Origin: Algibacter luteus
GTDB lineage: Bacteria; Bacteroidota; Bacteroidia; Flavobacteriales; Flavobacteriaceae
Direction of reading: 5' to 3'
DNA length: 64,000 nt
NCBI RefSeq assembly: GCF_900141715.1
Contig: NZ_FQYK01000002.1
Location: 239,495 to 303,494, forward strand
The notes beneath the pieces are model-generated. The model made no database searches, was not told the origin of the DNA, and saw nothing but the letters and a program-made list of their open reading frames with translations. The position numbers were made by a program, and so were the translations under genes. Positions 52,031-61,076 of this stretch are shown one piece after another. The number at the start of each line of letters is the position of its first letter. The stretch's first letter is position 1.

Positions 52031-54490
52031 TCATTCACTGATCATTACTTTAAAGTTCTCAATAGTATTATTGTTAAAAGTTTGAATGATGTATAAACCA
52101 ACTGGTAAATCACCAACCTTAATCGTATTAAGAGAATTGGAAATTTTTCCGCGTATCATTAGTTGACCCGAAAGATTATATACCTTGAACGTCGCTTGTG
52201 AATGATTTTCTTTCAAGGTAATATACAACCGGTCTGTAGCAGGATTTGGATACACTGAAACGTTTTGATTTTCCTCTATATCTGAATCTGTCGATAGTAC
52301 ATTTGATAATTTGGCTCCTGACCCTGAACATGTAACCACATTAAGAGAACTGTTGTATGTCAGAGTTGCATGCGTCACATTATCCACGCAAAAGTTTACA
52401 GTAACCCCTCCCTTTGCCGTAGATGATGTCAGTAATGTAACTGTTCCGTCAGAACCTGAACTATCATTAACAGTTTCGTTAAAGGTACCGGAAAAGGTTC
52501 CCGTAACTGAGGCACCCGAAACTGGGTTACCAGTGTCATCCAAAATGGTAACAATAGCTACGCCACGCTTCCTCCCTTTGCCTTCGGACTGGTGTTCTGC
52601 GACGATGGAATTAACATAAGCTTCTGTTGGAGTACTAGTGTCGTTACCCGTAACGGTCACAATACTTGATGATCCAGTTGCCGATTCATTGTCGGTCGCA
52701 ACCACGGAAATGTCATAAGAGCCAATCCCAATAGTCCAGTTAATCGAATATGGACTGCTGGTATCAATTCCGACACTGCTCCCATTCACAAAAAATTCCA
52801 CCTGACTTACTGTACCATCGCTATCAGAAGCATCAGCTGAAATGGTGATGACATCCCCATCATTGAAAGACGCTCCATTGGCAGGCGAAGTGATACTCAC
52901 TGATGGTGGATTATTGACCGTACTATTACCAGTAACAGTAACAACACTTGATGAACCAGTTGCCGATTCATTGTCTCTAGCAACCGCGGAAATATCATAA
53001 GAGCCAACCCCGATAGTCCAGTTTAACGAATATGGACTGCTGGTATCAATTCCGACACTGCTCCCATTCACAAAAAACTCTACCTGACTTACAGTACCAT
53101 CGCTATCAGAAGCATCAGCTGAAATAGTGACAACATCCCCATCATTGAAAGACGCTCCATTCGTAGGCGAAGTGATATTGACTAATGGCGGGTTATTAGC
53201 TGGAGCTCCAAAGTTCCAGTTGAGCAGCTGAAGTCGGTTATCATTGGAAACTACCATACTCATTAACCTGTCTCCGGAAGCAGTGATCACACTGTTAGCA
53301 GAGGTTTTATATGAATCTGCGTCGTTATGTATTTCTGACCACTGATTAAAAAGGCCGCCATTTGAGGGTGTTTCAAATAACCTTAGAGAATTATTGCTTC
53401 CCTGACGCACTAAAAAGTACAAGTCATTGGTAACTCTATCGGCATATATTTTCGGGCGGTCCCCTGTAAAATTGGCTAAAACTTGATCAGACCAACTGAA
53501 TTGGGTTCCATTATTAATTCCGATATGATGTTTATAATTGCTTCCATGCCTTAAGACCACATGTACATTACCATTTCCATCTACAGCACAGCCATTGTGA
53601 TTTGCCAACCCTGAATCTTGTGCAATATTTGAAACGATGATACTAGTGTTTCCGACATTTACGGGCAGAGTCTGAGTACTACCAGCACTATTTTTCCATG
53701 TAACACCATTATCATCAGAGTACATGAACATCAGATCATGATTGGTCGCTCCATCAGGAGATTCCCTCCATACCCAGGTTAGGTAAATTCTTCCATCTTT
53801 GAAGTTAACATCATTAAAGTAGGCACACCTTGTTGATCCATTCCAATTGGCATCAATAATTTTAACTGGTGCATCCCAAAATCCATCGTCACGGTACTTA
53901 ACCAGAAAAGTATGTCCATTACCACTTCCTCCATCTCTGTACATAAAGAACAACTTATTGGCGTCACCGACAAAAAATCGTGGATAGGTCACCCTGTCAA
54001 TCAAGGTTTGATTCGATTGCAAATAATTTTGAGTAGGGCCGAATAAACTCGCATTAAAGTTTGCATCACTTACAGTCGCCGCACCGGGAGAGGAAATGAT
54101 GTAACGAAGATCACCTGCATGCATATCGAAAGCCAGATGAATCCTTCCATCATTAGGTGATACGATGATATTGGGCGTATTGTGATTGTCCCATGTACCA
54201 TTTCGCTGTTCGTAAGTGTGGGGTAATTCAACGTAAACCCAGTTAGAACCTATGCCATTGTTATTATTTCTGGCAATGGTTAGTTTTCTGGTTGTTGCAT
54301 CATAATATGTTAAATACACAAAATTTTGATACACCGCAATTGCATTTTGTTGTGTAGAGGTCGCTATCACCGGATTGGTTGCCCAACAGTTTGCGGACAC
54401 TACTGTTTTGTCCAAAGTGATCGTTTGAGCTGCACCCATAAATATTGACAGGCACAGCATGCTTGAGAGAACTAATTTTTTCATTTGCAT
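52031..54490 (-). CDS. Secreted BNR-repeat beta-propeller protein with two Ig-like domains and T9SS tail (polysaccharide lyase-like)
   Basis: 819 residues. A signal peptide ends near residue 21. Residues 25-430 form a BNR-4 type beta propeller with NHNTPNIIVSPNDGRIHLAFDMHAG (read in parts; His103 and His124) and HNGCAVDGNGNVHVV (His298), the layout of PL24/PL25-like ulvan lyases and related secreted proteins. Two Ig-like domains follow (432-525 and 526-619), 94 residues each and almost identical. A third beta domain ends VDNVTHATLTY, then a T9SS type A tail (745-819). It probably degrades or binds an algal polysaccharide, but catalysis is unproven. Two 60-base lines of this gene counted 45% and 42% G+C, against 33% in one line of glpD. 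It lies between the 71-bp repeats. ATG at 54484 is an alternative start. Confidence 0.8.
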   Translation of the reverse strand: MQMKKLVLSSMLCLSIFMGAAQTITLDKTVVSANCWATNPVIATSTQQNAIAVYQNFVYLTYYDATTRKLTIARNNNNGIGSNWVYVELPHTYEQRNGTWDNHNTPNIIVSPNDGRIHLAFDMHAGDLRYIISSPGAATVSDANFNASLFGPTQNYLQSNQTLIDRVTYPRFFVGDANKLFFMYRDGGSGNGHTFLVKYRDDGFWDAPVKIIDANWNGSTRCAYFNDVNFKDGRIYLTWVWRESPDGATNHDLMFMYSDDNGVTWKNSAGSTQTLPVNVGNTSIIVSNIAQDSGLANHNGCAVDGNGNVHVVLRHGSNYKHHIGINNGTQFSWSDQVLANFTGDRPKIYADRVTNDLYFLVRQGSNNSLRLFETPSNGGLFNQWSEIHNDADSYKTSANSVITASGDRLMSMVVSNDNRLQLLNWNFGAPANNPPLVNITSPTNGASFNDGDVVTISADASDSDGTVSQVEFFVNGSSVGIDTSSPYSLNWTIGVGSYDISAVARDNESATGSSSVVTVTGNSTVNNPPSVSITSPANGASFNDGDVITISADASDSDGTVSQVEFFVNGSSVGIDTSSPYSINWTIGIGSYDISVVATDNESATGSSSIVTVTGNDTSTPTEAYVNSIVAEHQSEGKGRKRGVAIVTILDDTGNPVSGASVTGTFSGTFNETVNDSSGSDGTVTLLTSSTAKGGVTVNFCVDNVTHATLTYNSSLNVVTCSGSGAKLSNVLSTDSDIEENQNVSVYPNPATDRLYITLKENHSQATFKVYNLSGQLMIRGKISNSLNTIKVGDLPVGLYIIQTFNNNTIENFKVMISE
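52634..53197 (-). repeat. 282-bp tandem repeat encoding two Ig-like domains
   Basis: Units 52916-53197 and 52634-52915 encode 94-residue copies that differ at few residues (e.g. PLVNITSPTNG against PSVSITSPANG). This points to recent duplication inside the gene. Length polymorphism between strains is likely. Confidence 0.8.
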
Positions 54491-55152
54491 AATGGTTAAT
54501 AGTTTAAATGGTTAATAAAATTAATTTCACAGTCTGACAACATTTTCTTAAAGTTACGTAAATATCAAATATATCTATCCTGTACTTCCCTGTGATTTGG
54601 AGTTGTAGAAAGATGTTACTTCAAAATTTCACAAAAGTGCAGGACTCATTATCCTGTGTAAATAACCTGCATTTCTATCTAATACCTGTCAGTAGAAAAA
54701 CTGACTAGGGCCTTTATCAAATAAACTATAAGCTTATAAAACTTTGAGAAGCATATAATTCGCATTATCAGTTAGGTCATGTATTATAATTATTTAAGAG
54801 TTTTTTCCCGATAGAAAGTTACTAATAACATGTACTTACTATCATAAAAAACTTTCTATACAAGCCTGATTGTAAAAGTAAGTGGAAGAAGCAAGAGGGC
54901 AACACAGTACGCGATTTTGCTGATTCATAGTTAAATGATTTTTAATTATTTAATAAAAATTGTCATGACTGCAAATTTTACTAAAAAAGTCCCTAATCCC
55001 CTTAAAATCAACGAGGTTTTCACTATAAAATGTAACAATTTATAAAAATTTGTTTCTGTTGGTATAGAAATAAATAGGCGAAAACTGCCGCATCCGTTTA
55101 GCGGGTTTGGTTCACTTTTAAAACAATAAATTCTCTGATATAAAAGAAGTTA
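54491..55152. other. Gene-free stretch between T9SS gene and tRNA-Pro repeat
   Basis: No supported gene. A -7-like box (CAAATATA on plus, 54566-54573, i.e. TATATTTG on minus) may serve the T9SS gene. An island near 55081-55110 carries CCGC-x9-GCGG. Nothing else is recognised. Confidence 0.45.
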
Positions 55153-55223
55153 ATAAAAACAAAAAACACCAATAATTGAATCATTATTGGTGTTTTAGTT
55201 TACTTACTGAGAAGTTTGTCGGG
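55153..55223. repeat. 71-bp direct repeat, tRNA-proximal copy
   Basis: Identical to 51564-51634. It contains the tRNA-Pro terminator hairpin (55163-55196) and the last acceptor bases of the tRNA (55219-55223). Confidence 0.9.
55163..55196 (-). terminator. Terminator of the tRNA-Ser/tRNA-Pro unit
   Basis: Perfect 14-bp stem AAAACACCAATAAT with its complement and a 6-nt loop, then U run on the minus strand. Confidence 0.85.
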
Positions 55224-55293
55224 GTGGCAGGATTCGAACCTGCGACCTCCGCGTCCCAAACGCGGCGCGATAACCGGGCTACGCTACACCCCG
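55219..55293 (-). tRNA. tRNA-Pro (anticodon UGG)
   Basis: 75 nt, minus strand. Acceptor CGGGGTG pairs with CACCCCG; the anticodon loop TTTGGGA gives TGG; the T arm is GCAGGTTCGAATCCTGC; the discriminator is A and CCA is not encoded. It is downstream of tRNA-Ser(GCU) by 23 bp. Confidence 0.95.
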
Positions 55294-55316
55294 ATTTTTG
55301 GTTATCTAAAAATTTG

Positions 55317-55400
55317 CGGAGAGACCGGGATTCGAACCCGGGCAACACTTACGCGTTGACAGATTAGCAATCTGCTCCATTACCACTCTGGCACCTCTCC
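55317..55400 (-). tRNA. tRNA-Ser (anticodon GCU)
   Basis: 84 nt, minus strand. Acceptor GGAGAGG pairs with TCTCTCC (one G-T); the anticodon loop TTGCTAA gives GCT; a long variable arm is present; the T arm is GGGTTCGAATCCC. CCA is not encoded. Class II shape as expected for serine. Confidence 0.95.
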
Positions 55401-55438
55401 TAAATTCAAAATGAACTTATGCAATAAAATTGCGGTTG

Positions 55439-55469
55439 CAAATGTAATTTAAACTCAACAAGAACGCAA
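55439..55469 (-). promoter_or_regulatory. Promoter of the tRNA-Ser/tRNA-Pro unit
   Basis: On the minus strand TTG (55467-55469), 20-bp spacer, TACATTTG (55439-55446), a perfect -7 box, 39 bp before the tRNA. Confidence 0.75.
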
Positions 55470-55494
55470 CTATTTTATTTACTTTTTTTAATTT

Positions 55495-57549
55495 TTATTC
55501 GGGGTACTCAATTCGTAAATGGTAAATATTTGCAAGCTTGTGTTTTAGCACTTTTTTTATGGATTGAATTTCTTTAAAGGTAATATTTGCGTTTAAAAAT
55601 TGTCCGTCTTCAATCTGCTTATTAATTATGTTTTCAACAAAAGCTTCGATTTTAGTCGATGTAGGTTCTTTTAAACTTTTTGATGCAGCTTCTATACTAT
55701 CACACATCATCAAGATGGCTGTTTCTTTACTAAATGGTTTCGGACCTGGATAACTAAAATCTGTCTTATCCACCTCAACATCGGGGTAATCCTTAGTTTC
55801 TTTCATATAAAAATAATAGACAAGACTTGTTCCGTGATGTGTTCTTATGAAATCTATAACGCGATCGGGTAAATTGTTTTTCCTTGCGGTTTCAATGCCG
55901 TTTATAACATGCTCTGTTATTATTCTCGCACTTTCTTTTGATGATAATTCATCATGAGGATTAATTCCTGTAGATTGATTTTCGGTAAAATAAGTTGGAT
56001 TTTTCATTTTACCTATATCATGATACAAAGCGCCTACCCTTACTAACATGGCATTAGCGCCAATTTCATTTGCGGATGCCTCAGCTAAATTTGCCACATT
56101 TAAAGAATGATGAAACGTACCAGGAGCTTTGTTTGACAATTCCTTAAGCAATTTTGAATTAGTATCTGACAATTCTAATAAAGAAACATCTGATACCAGA
56201 CCAAAAAGCTTTTCATATGCATAAATAAGTGGCTGCACAAACAATGTTGCTAATCCACATAAAATAAACCAAATAAAAGTTTCCCATTTTAGCGTTTCAA
56301 CACTGCCTTCGTGAATCACGAAAAAGGCAAAATACGCAATGATATAGATAAGTGTAATTTGACCTACGGAGATAAACAAGTTCGCTCTTTTATATAATTC
56401 TGATACCGTTAAAATGGTAACAATTCCAGCAATAATTTGTAGAAACATATACTCGTAACTATTGGGTACAATAAACCCTAAAAGAAGTACCGTAAGTACG
56501 TGTGCAAAGAGCCCTAGGCGAGCATCAAAAAAGGCTTTAAAGACTAATGGAAGAATACAAATAGGTACGATATAAATATATTTAGAATCATAATTAACCA
56601 CCAACGTGGTTATAAAAATCATCAATGAAATATTGAAGAATATAAATGTGACTTTAGTATTGTTCTCGAACACCGATTTACGATACTTTCTTAAAAATAA
56701 AAGCAGCATTAACAAAGCCAATGCCACTAACAATGTGTACGCAAAAAGCACCCAATTATAATTCGCTTCATTCCAAACTTGCGATTCGTATTCCGCTTGT
56801 AAAGATTTTAAAATTTGATATTTATCCCCTTCAACCACCTCTCCTTTTGAAACTATCAAAGTTTCCTTCGCGACACTGCCTCTTGCAACTGAAATTTTAC
56901 TAATTTCATCCTGTATGGATTTATCAGTAAATGTTTTATTGAAATTGATATTGGGTTCAACTAAATCAAAAAACAATGCTACAAATTCAGTATTATATTT
57001 AGATAAATTATTTTTGGATAGTGCCTTTTCTATAACACTAGAAACCTCATTTTGCTCAATAAAATTAGAATAAAAACCATCGTGCGTTTTTTCCCTTCCA
57101 TCAAGAACAACTACAGCTCTATCTTTAGCAAAATCGTAACTTTCACTTAAAACACCGAAGTCATATAACTCTGCAATTATATTTTCACCAATCTTAAATA
57201 ACAAGTTAGATTCTCTTCTTGGAATAGAATCTGAAAACGTACTTTTAAACTGCTCTTTATAGGCATTACTAACTTTTGGTAATATGGTATTATCTACATC
57301 AAAATACAAGGTTGCATTTTCAACAATACTCTTTTTTTCAGCATTTATTTCTTCATTTGTCTTTTTAATTGCAAAATCAAATGGCGCCTGTAAACTTTCA
57401 GATTGCCAAGGTTTTCCTTTTTCAAAATTATACTTAAACTTACCGCTTTTCGGGAATAGATACACAATTAAGAAGGTGGTACTAATAAATAAAAGCACTT
57501 TATAAATAAGAGAATGGTTTTTGTACAATTTGTTTATAAAGTCTTTCAT
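55495..57549 (-). CDS. PgpH/YqfF-type 7TM-HD hydrolase (cyclic dinucleotide phosphodiesterase family)
   Basis: 684 residues. An N-terminal membrane anchor near 15-33 is followed by an extracellular 7TMR-HDED domain (to about 270). A run of about seven membrane helices (270-460) follows, and then a cytosolic HD domain with HHSLNVANLAEAS, LYHDIGKM (HD pair) and IRTHHGTSLVYY, ending near 684. In Listeria and relatives PgpH breaks down cyclic di-AMP. The HD residues here are intact. It is the only gene between the tRNAs and the divergent thiolase. Confidence 0.88.
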   Translation of the reverse strand: MKDFINKLYKNHSLIYKVLLFISTTFLIVYLFPKSGKFKYNFEKGKPWQSESLQAPFDFAIKKTNEEINAEKKSIVENATLYFDVDNTILPKVSNAYKEQFKSTFSDSIPRRESNLLFKIGENIIAELYDFGVLSESYDFAKDRAVVVLDGREKTHDGFYSNFIEQNEVSSVIEKALSKNNLSKYNTEFVALFFDLVEPNINFNKTFTDKSIQDEISKISVARGSVAKETLIVSKGEVVEGDKYQILKSLQAEYESQVWNEANYNWVLFAYTLLVALALLMLLLFLRKYRKSVFENNTKVTFIFFNISLMIFITTLVVNYDSKYIYIVPICILPLVFKAFFDARLGLFAHVLTVLLLGFIVPNSYEYMFLQIIAGIVTILTVSELYKRANLFISVGQITLIYIIAYFAFFVIHEGSVETLKWETFIWFILCGLATLFVQPLIYAYEKLFGLVSDVSLLELSDTNSKLLKELSNKAPGTFHHSLNVANLAEASANEIGANAMLVRVGALYHDIGKMKNPTYFTENQSTGINPHDELSSKESARIITEHVINGIETARKNNLPDRVIDFIRTHHGTSLVYYFYMKETKDYPDVEVDKTDFSYPGPKPFSKETAILMMCDSIEAASKSLKEPTSTKIEAFVENIINKQIEDGQFLNANITFKEIQSIKKVLKHKLANIYHLRIEYPE

Positions 57550-57757
57550 ATTTTAAATGGCAATATTTTCTATAGGTTTTATAACATCCATCAATTCATA
57601 ATCTTAAGTAGTAAGCTGTGATTTAATTTATGTCTCATCGAAAAATCAAATGTAATAAATTTATAAGCTTATACCATTTTTTATAATACTCTAATGTTTC
57701 AAATTTCTACTAAAAAATCGTTATTTTCGCAAGTACTAAACTAAAACGTTTGTATTG

Positions 57758-58936
57758 ATGAATAGAGAAGTCGTAATTGTTTCCGCTGCAAGAACTCCAA
57801 TTGGAAGTTTTTTAGGTTCATTATCAACTATTCCTGCCCCTAAATTGGGAGCAATTGCCATTAAAGGTGCTTTAGATAAAATACAACTAGACCCAAATTT
57901 GGTTGAAGAAGTATTAATGGGAAATGTTGTACAAGCTGGTACAGGACAAGCTCCTGCAAGACAAGCTGCTATTTACGCAGGTATACCGAATACCGTGCCT
58001 TGTACTACAATTAACAAAGTATGTGCATCGGGTATGAAAACGGTAATGCAAGCCGCTCAAGCTATAGCCTTAGGAGATGCCAATATAGTTGTGGCCGGAG
58101 GTATGGAAAACATGAGTCTTGTTCCTCATTATCTTCATGCTAGAAGTGCTACGAAATTTGGACCAGCAACTCTAGTTGATGGCATGCAAAAAGATGGATT
58201 AGTAGATGCTTACGATCAAAATGCCATGGGTGTATGTGCAGACGCCTGTGCTACTAAATATAAATTTTCTAGAGAAGACCAAGATGCTTATGCAATTCAA
58301 TCTTACAATCGCTCTAAAGCAGCATGGGACTCAGGCAAGTTTAATAATGAAGTTGTACCTGTTGAAGTACCTCAACGTCGAGGAGAACCTATTATTGTGA
58401 GTGTAGATGAAGAATTTACAAATGTTAAATTAGATAAAATCCCTCACTTACGTCCAGCGTTTTCAAAAGATGGTACAGTAACCGCTGCGAATGCCTCTAC
58501 AATTAACGATGGTGCTGGAGCAATGGTTTTAATGAGTAAAGAAAAGGCCGAAGAACTAGGTTTAAAACCTTTGGCAATCATAAAAAGTTATGCCGATGCA
58601 GCGCACGAGCCAGAATGGTTTACAACCGCTCCTGCTAAAGCTTTACCTAAAGCATTAGACAAAGCTGGATTATCTATTGATCAAGTTGATTTTTTTGAAT
58701 TTAATGAAGCCTTTGCAGTAGTTGGTTTAGCGAATATGAAAATTTTAGAGCTTAACGATAATAATGTCAATGTAAATGGTGGTGCTGTTTCTCTTGGTCA
58801 TCCACTTGGATGTTCTGGAGTTAGAATTCTAATTACTCTATTAAATGTATTAGAACAAAATAACGCTAAAATAGGAGCCGCTGCAATTTGCAATGGCGGT
58901 GGAGGCGCATCTGCCATGATTATTGAACGCCCATAA
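57758..58936 (+). CDS. Acetyl-CoA acetyltransferase (thiolase)
   Basis: 392 residues from ATG 57758 (MNREVVIVSAARTPIGSF; a TTG one codon earlier is possible). The thiolase fold has catalytic Cys89 in TINKVCASGMK, NEAFAVV, His348 in GGAVSLGHPLGCSG, and Cys378 in AICNGGGGASA. It makes acetoacetyl-CoA or cleaves 3-ketoacyl-CoA. Residues favour the biosynthetic type II (short-chain) form. A variant -7 box TATTTTCG lies at 57722-57729. It is 54 bp before an NlpC/P60 gene. Confidence 0.93.
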   Translation: MNREVVIVSAARTPIGSFLGSLSTIPAPKLGAIAIKGALDKIQLDPNLVEEVLMGNVVQAGTGQAPARQAAIYAGIPNTVPCTTINKVCASGMKTVMQAAQAIALGDANIVVAGGMENMSLVPHYLHARSATKFGPATLVDGMQKDGLVDAYDQNAMGVCADACATKYKFSREDQDAYAIQSYNRSKAAWDSGKFNNEVVPVEVPQRRGEPIIVSVDEEFTNVKLDKIPHLRPAFSKDGTVTAANASTINDGAGAMVLMSKEKAEELGLKPLAIIKSYADAAHEPEWFTTAPAKALPKALDKAGLSIDQVDFFEFNEAFAVVGLANMKILELNDNNVNVNGGAVSLGHPLGCSGVRILITLLNVLEQNNAKIGAAAICNGGGGASAMIIERP

Positions 58937-58990
58937 AAAAAATTGAATTGACCATTTCTTTTTTAGATATATAACTACGAAAATTTATTA

Positions 58991-59740
58991 ATGCAGTACG
59001 GTATTTGTAATTTAAGCATTGTTCCACTTCGAAATGAGCCTTCTGATAAAAGCGAATTAGTTTCTCAGGTGATTTATGGCGACTTATTCAAAGTTTTAGA
59101 GCAACGTAAAAAATGGAGTAGAATTAGGTTGGCATTTGACAAATATGAAGGTTGGATTGACAACAAACAATACCTAGAAATTACTGAAGAGCAATACAAA
59201 TCTCTTAATAGCGAAAAGCCACTATTATCTACTGATTTAGTCGAGTTTATTGAAGATAATAACCAACAATTATTTCCAATTCCTTTAGGATCTTGCTTAA
59301 ATGGATTAGCCTTGTTAAATCACAAATACGATGGAAACTTATTTGATGGTAAAAACGAAAAATCGAACCTTATAAATTCGGCATTTACTTTTCTAAATGC
59401 TCCTTATTTATGGGGAGGCAAAACGCCTTTTGGTATTGATTGTTCTGGTTTTACACAGATGGTTTATAAACTAAATGGTTATAAATTGTTACGTGATGCA
59501 TCACAACAAGCAACGCAAGGTGAAGCGCTTAGTTTTATTGAAGAAAGTGAACCTGGAGATTTAGCTTTTTTTGATAATGACGAAGGAGCCATTGTGCATG
59601 TGGGTATTATTATGAAAGACAACTACATTATTCATGCACACGGTAAGGTTAGAATAGATCGCTTAGATCATTCTGGTATTTATAATGTGGATTCTGGAGC
59701 ACACACACATAAATTACGCGTGATTAAAAAAATCATATAA
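58991..59740 (+). CDS. SH3/NlpC-P60 family cell-wall hydrolase
   Basis: 249 residues. An SH3-like part covers 1-65 (VPLRNEPSDKSELVSQVIYGD, KWSRIRLAFDKYEGWI) and a linker runs to 130. The NlpC/P60 cysteine peptidase domain (130-249) has Cys151 in GIDCSGFTQMVYK, His203 in IVHVGII and His215 in IIHAHGK. The domain order matches YkfC-like enzymes that cut D-Glu/L-amino-acid bonds in muropeptides. No signal peptide, so it may recycle wall peptides in the cytoplasm. Terminator follows. Confidence 0.88.
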   Translation: MQYGICNLSIVPLRNEPSDKSELVSQVIYGDLFKVLEQRKKWSRIRLAFDKYEGWIDNKQYLEITEEQYKSLNSEKPLLSTDLVEFIEDNNQQLFPIPLGSCLNGLALLNHKYDGNLFDGKNEKSNLINSAFTFLNAPYLWGGKTPFGIDCSGFTQMVYKLNGYKLLRDASQQATQGEALSFIEESEPGDLAFFDNDEGAIVHVGIIMKDNYIIHAHGKVRIDRLDHSGIYNVDSGAHTHKLRVIKKII

Positions 59741-59767
59741 AAAAGCCGCTAAGAAGCGGCTTTTTTT
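59741..59767 (+). terminator. Terminator after the P60 gene
   Basis: Perfect stem AAAAGCCGCT/AGCGGCTTTT with 4-nt loop AAGA and a T run; also serves the convergent TPR gene. Confidence 0.9.
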
Positions 59768-59796
59768 ACAACAATAAAACTTTAAAAATTTTTACT

Positions 59797-61053
59797 TTAT
59801 TCGCCTCCAGACATAGCATCTAGTTTAGCGCTAATCTCTTTTGATTTCTGAGTTTCACCTAAAGCATTATAGATGTTTTTTAGCTGCGTCAAAATATCAG
59901 CATTTGCTTCAGGGTTATTATCTATAAAAGTCGTTAATACTCCAGCACCTTTTAAAAATAGATTGTTTTTATCTTCTTTTAATTTCTCGTACTTAATATC
60001 ATCAGCTTTACTCATTCCTAATTTACCCATTTCTTCAATAACAACATTTCCTTTTTCAATGAATAAGTTTGAAAGATTTAAAGCGGCATTAGTGTAAGCT
60101 GGATCTAAGCTTAATACTTTTTCGTAAGATTTTTGAGCTTGATCTAAATCTCCTTTATTCATGCTAACTACTCCAACATTATAGTGAAGTACTGCATTTT
60201 CTGGATCTTTAGTAATAGCTTCTTCTATTAACGATTTAAATTTATCTTCATCTTTTAGTTGTAAATGAATATTGGCTTCATTAATGATTAAGTCTACATT
60301 GTCAGGATTCTCTGCTCTGGCATCTTTAATTGCAGCAAGTGCTTTTTCATTATCTCCATTCGAGATATAGATTAAAGCAATATTCTTAACTATTTCTGGC
60401 TTTTTAGATTCTGTTAAACGCTCTCCAGGTTTAACATGGCTTCCACCTCTAACATATAAATCGCGAGTAGCTTTATCTAATACAACTTCTTCGCCAGTTT
60501 CTTTATCTGTGGCATAATATTCTTTTGCAATACCAGTATATCCTAAATCTTTAAGTTCTTCGTAAAGTTTTAACGCTCTATCGTACTCTTTTACGTTTAC
60601 AGCAGTCGCTGCCGCATAATATAAAAATAATGTATCGGTTGCTTTTGCTCTATAAGCACGCTCAAACTGTACCGAAGCAGCGCCATAATCTTTACCTTCA
60701 TATGCCGTATTACCTTTAGTTAAAAAGTCGTTATACATGGTGGTTTTAAAAGCATCAACTTCCTCCTTGTAACTACCAGTTTCAACTTTGTCGAAGCTGG
60801 CAAATGCTTGATCTACTTCTGCAGAGCTTCCTTTACCATCAGCAAATAATGCAACTCCGGTTAAATAATAATATTTAGACTTCATATTCTCGTCCATAGC
60901 ACCCATTAATGCTTCAGCACTTTTTAATGCTTCTTTTGCAGCTGCAAAGTTTTTGCTTTTAATAGCCTTTTCAACAGTTTTCAATTCTTTTTTTTGTGCA
61001 AATGAAAATGCACTTATCGAAAATGCTAAAGCTATAATAATTTGTTTTTTCAT
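59797..61053 (-). CDS. Tetratricopeptide repeat protein, exported
   Basis: 418 residues with a signal peptide (MKKQIIIALAFSISAFSFA). TPR-like units recur through about 25-380, e.g. AVLHYNVGVVSMNKGDLDQA and AYTNAALNLSNLFIEKGN with the A-x3-Y/L-x2-A pattern. Probably a periplasmic scaffold; partners unknown. It lies 23 bp behind gyrA on the same strand, so it may be cotranscribed with it, though no functional link is known to me. Confidence 0.82.
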   Translation of the reverse strand: MKKQIIIALAFSISAFSFAQKKELKTVEKAIKSKNFAAAKEALKSAEALMGAMDENMKSKYYYLTGVALFADGKGSSAEVDQAFASFDKVETGSYKEEVDAFKTTMYNDFLTKGNTAYEGKDYGAASVQFERAYRAKATDTLFLYYAAATAVNVKEYDRALKLYEELKDLGYTGIAKEYYATDKETGEEVVLDKATRDLYVRGGSHVKPGERLTESKKPEIVKNIALIYISNGDNEKALAAIKDARAENPDNVDLIINEANIHLQLKDEDKFKSLIEEAITKDPENAVLHYNVGVVSMNKGDLDQAQKSYEKVLSLDPAYTNAALNLSNLFIEKGNVVIEEMGKLGMSKADDIKYEKLKEDKNNLFLKGAGVLTTFIDNNPEANADILTQLKNIYNALGETQKSKEISAKLDAMSGGE

Positions 61054-61076
61054 TTTAAATAATGTTAAGTTTAATA

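Noticed and set aside
51564-55223. Intact prophage or integrative element at tRNA-Pro
   Set aside because: No integrase, relaxase, replication or phage structural gene is present between the repeats; only a remnant or cassette can be supported.
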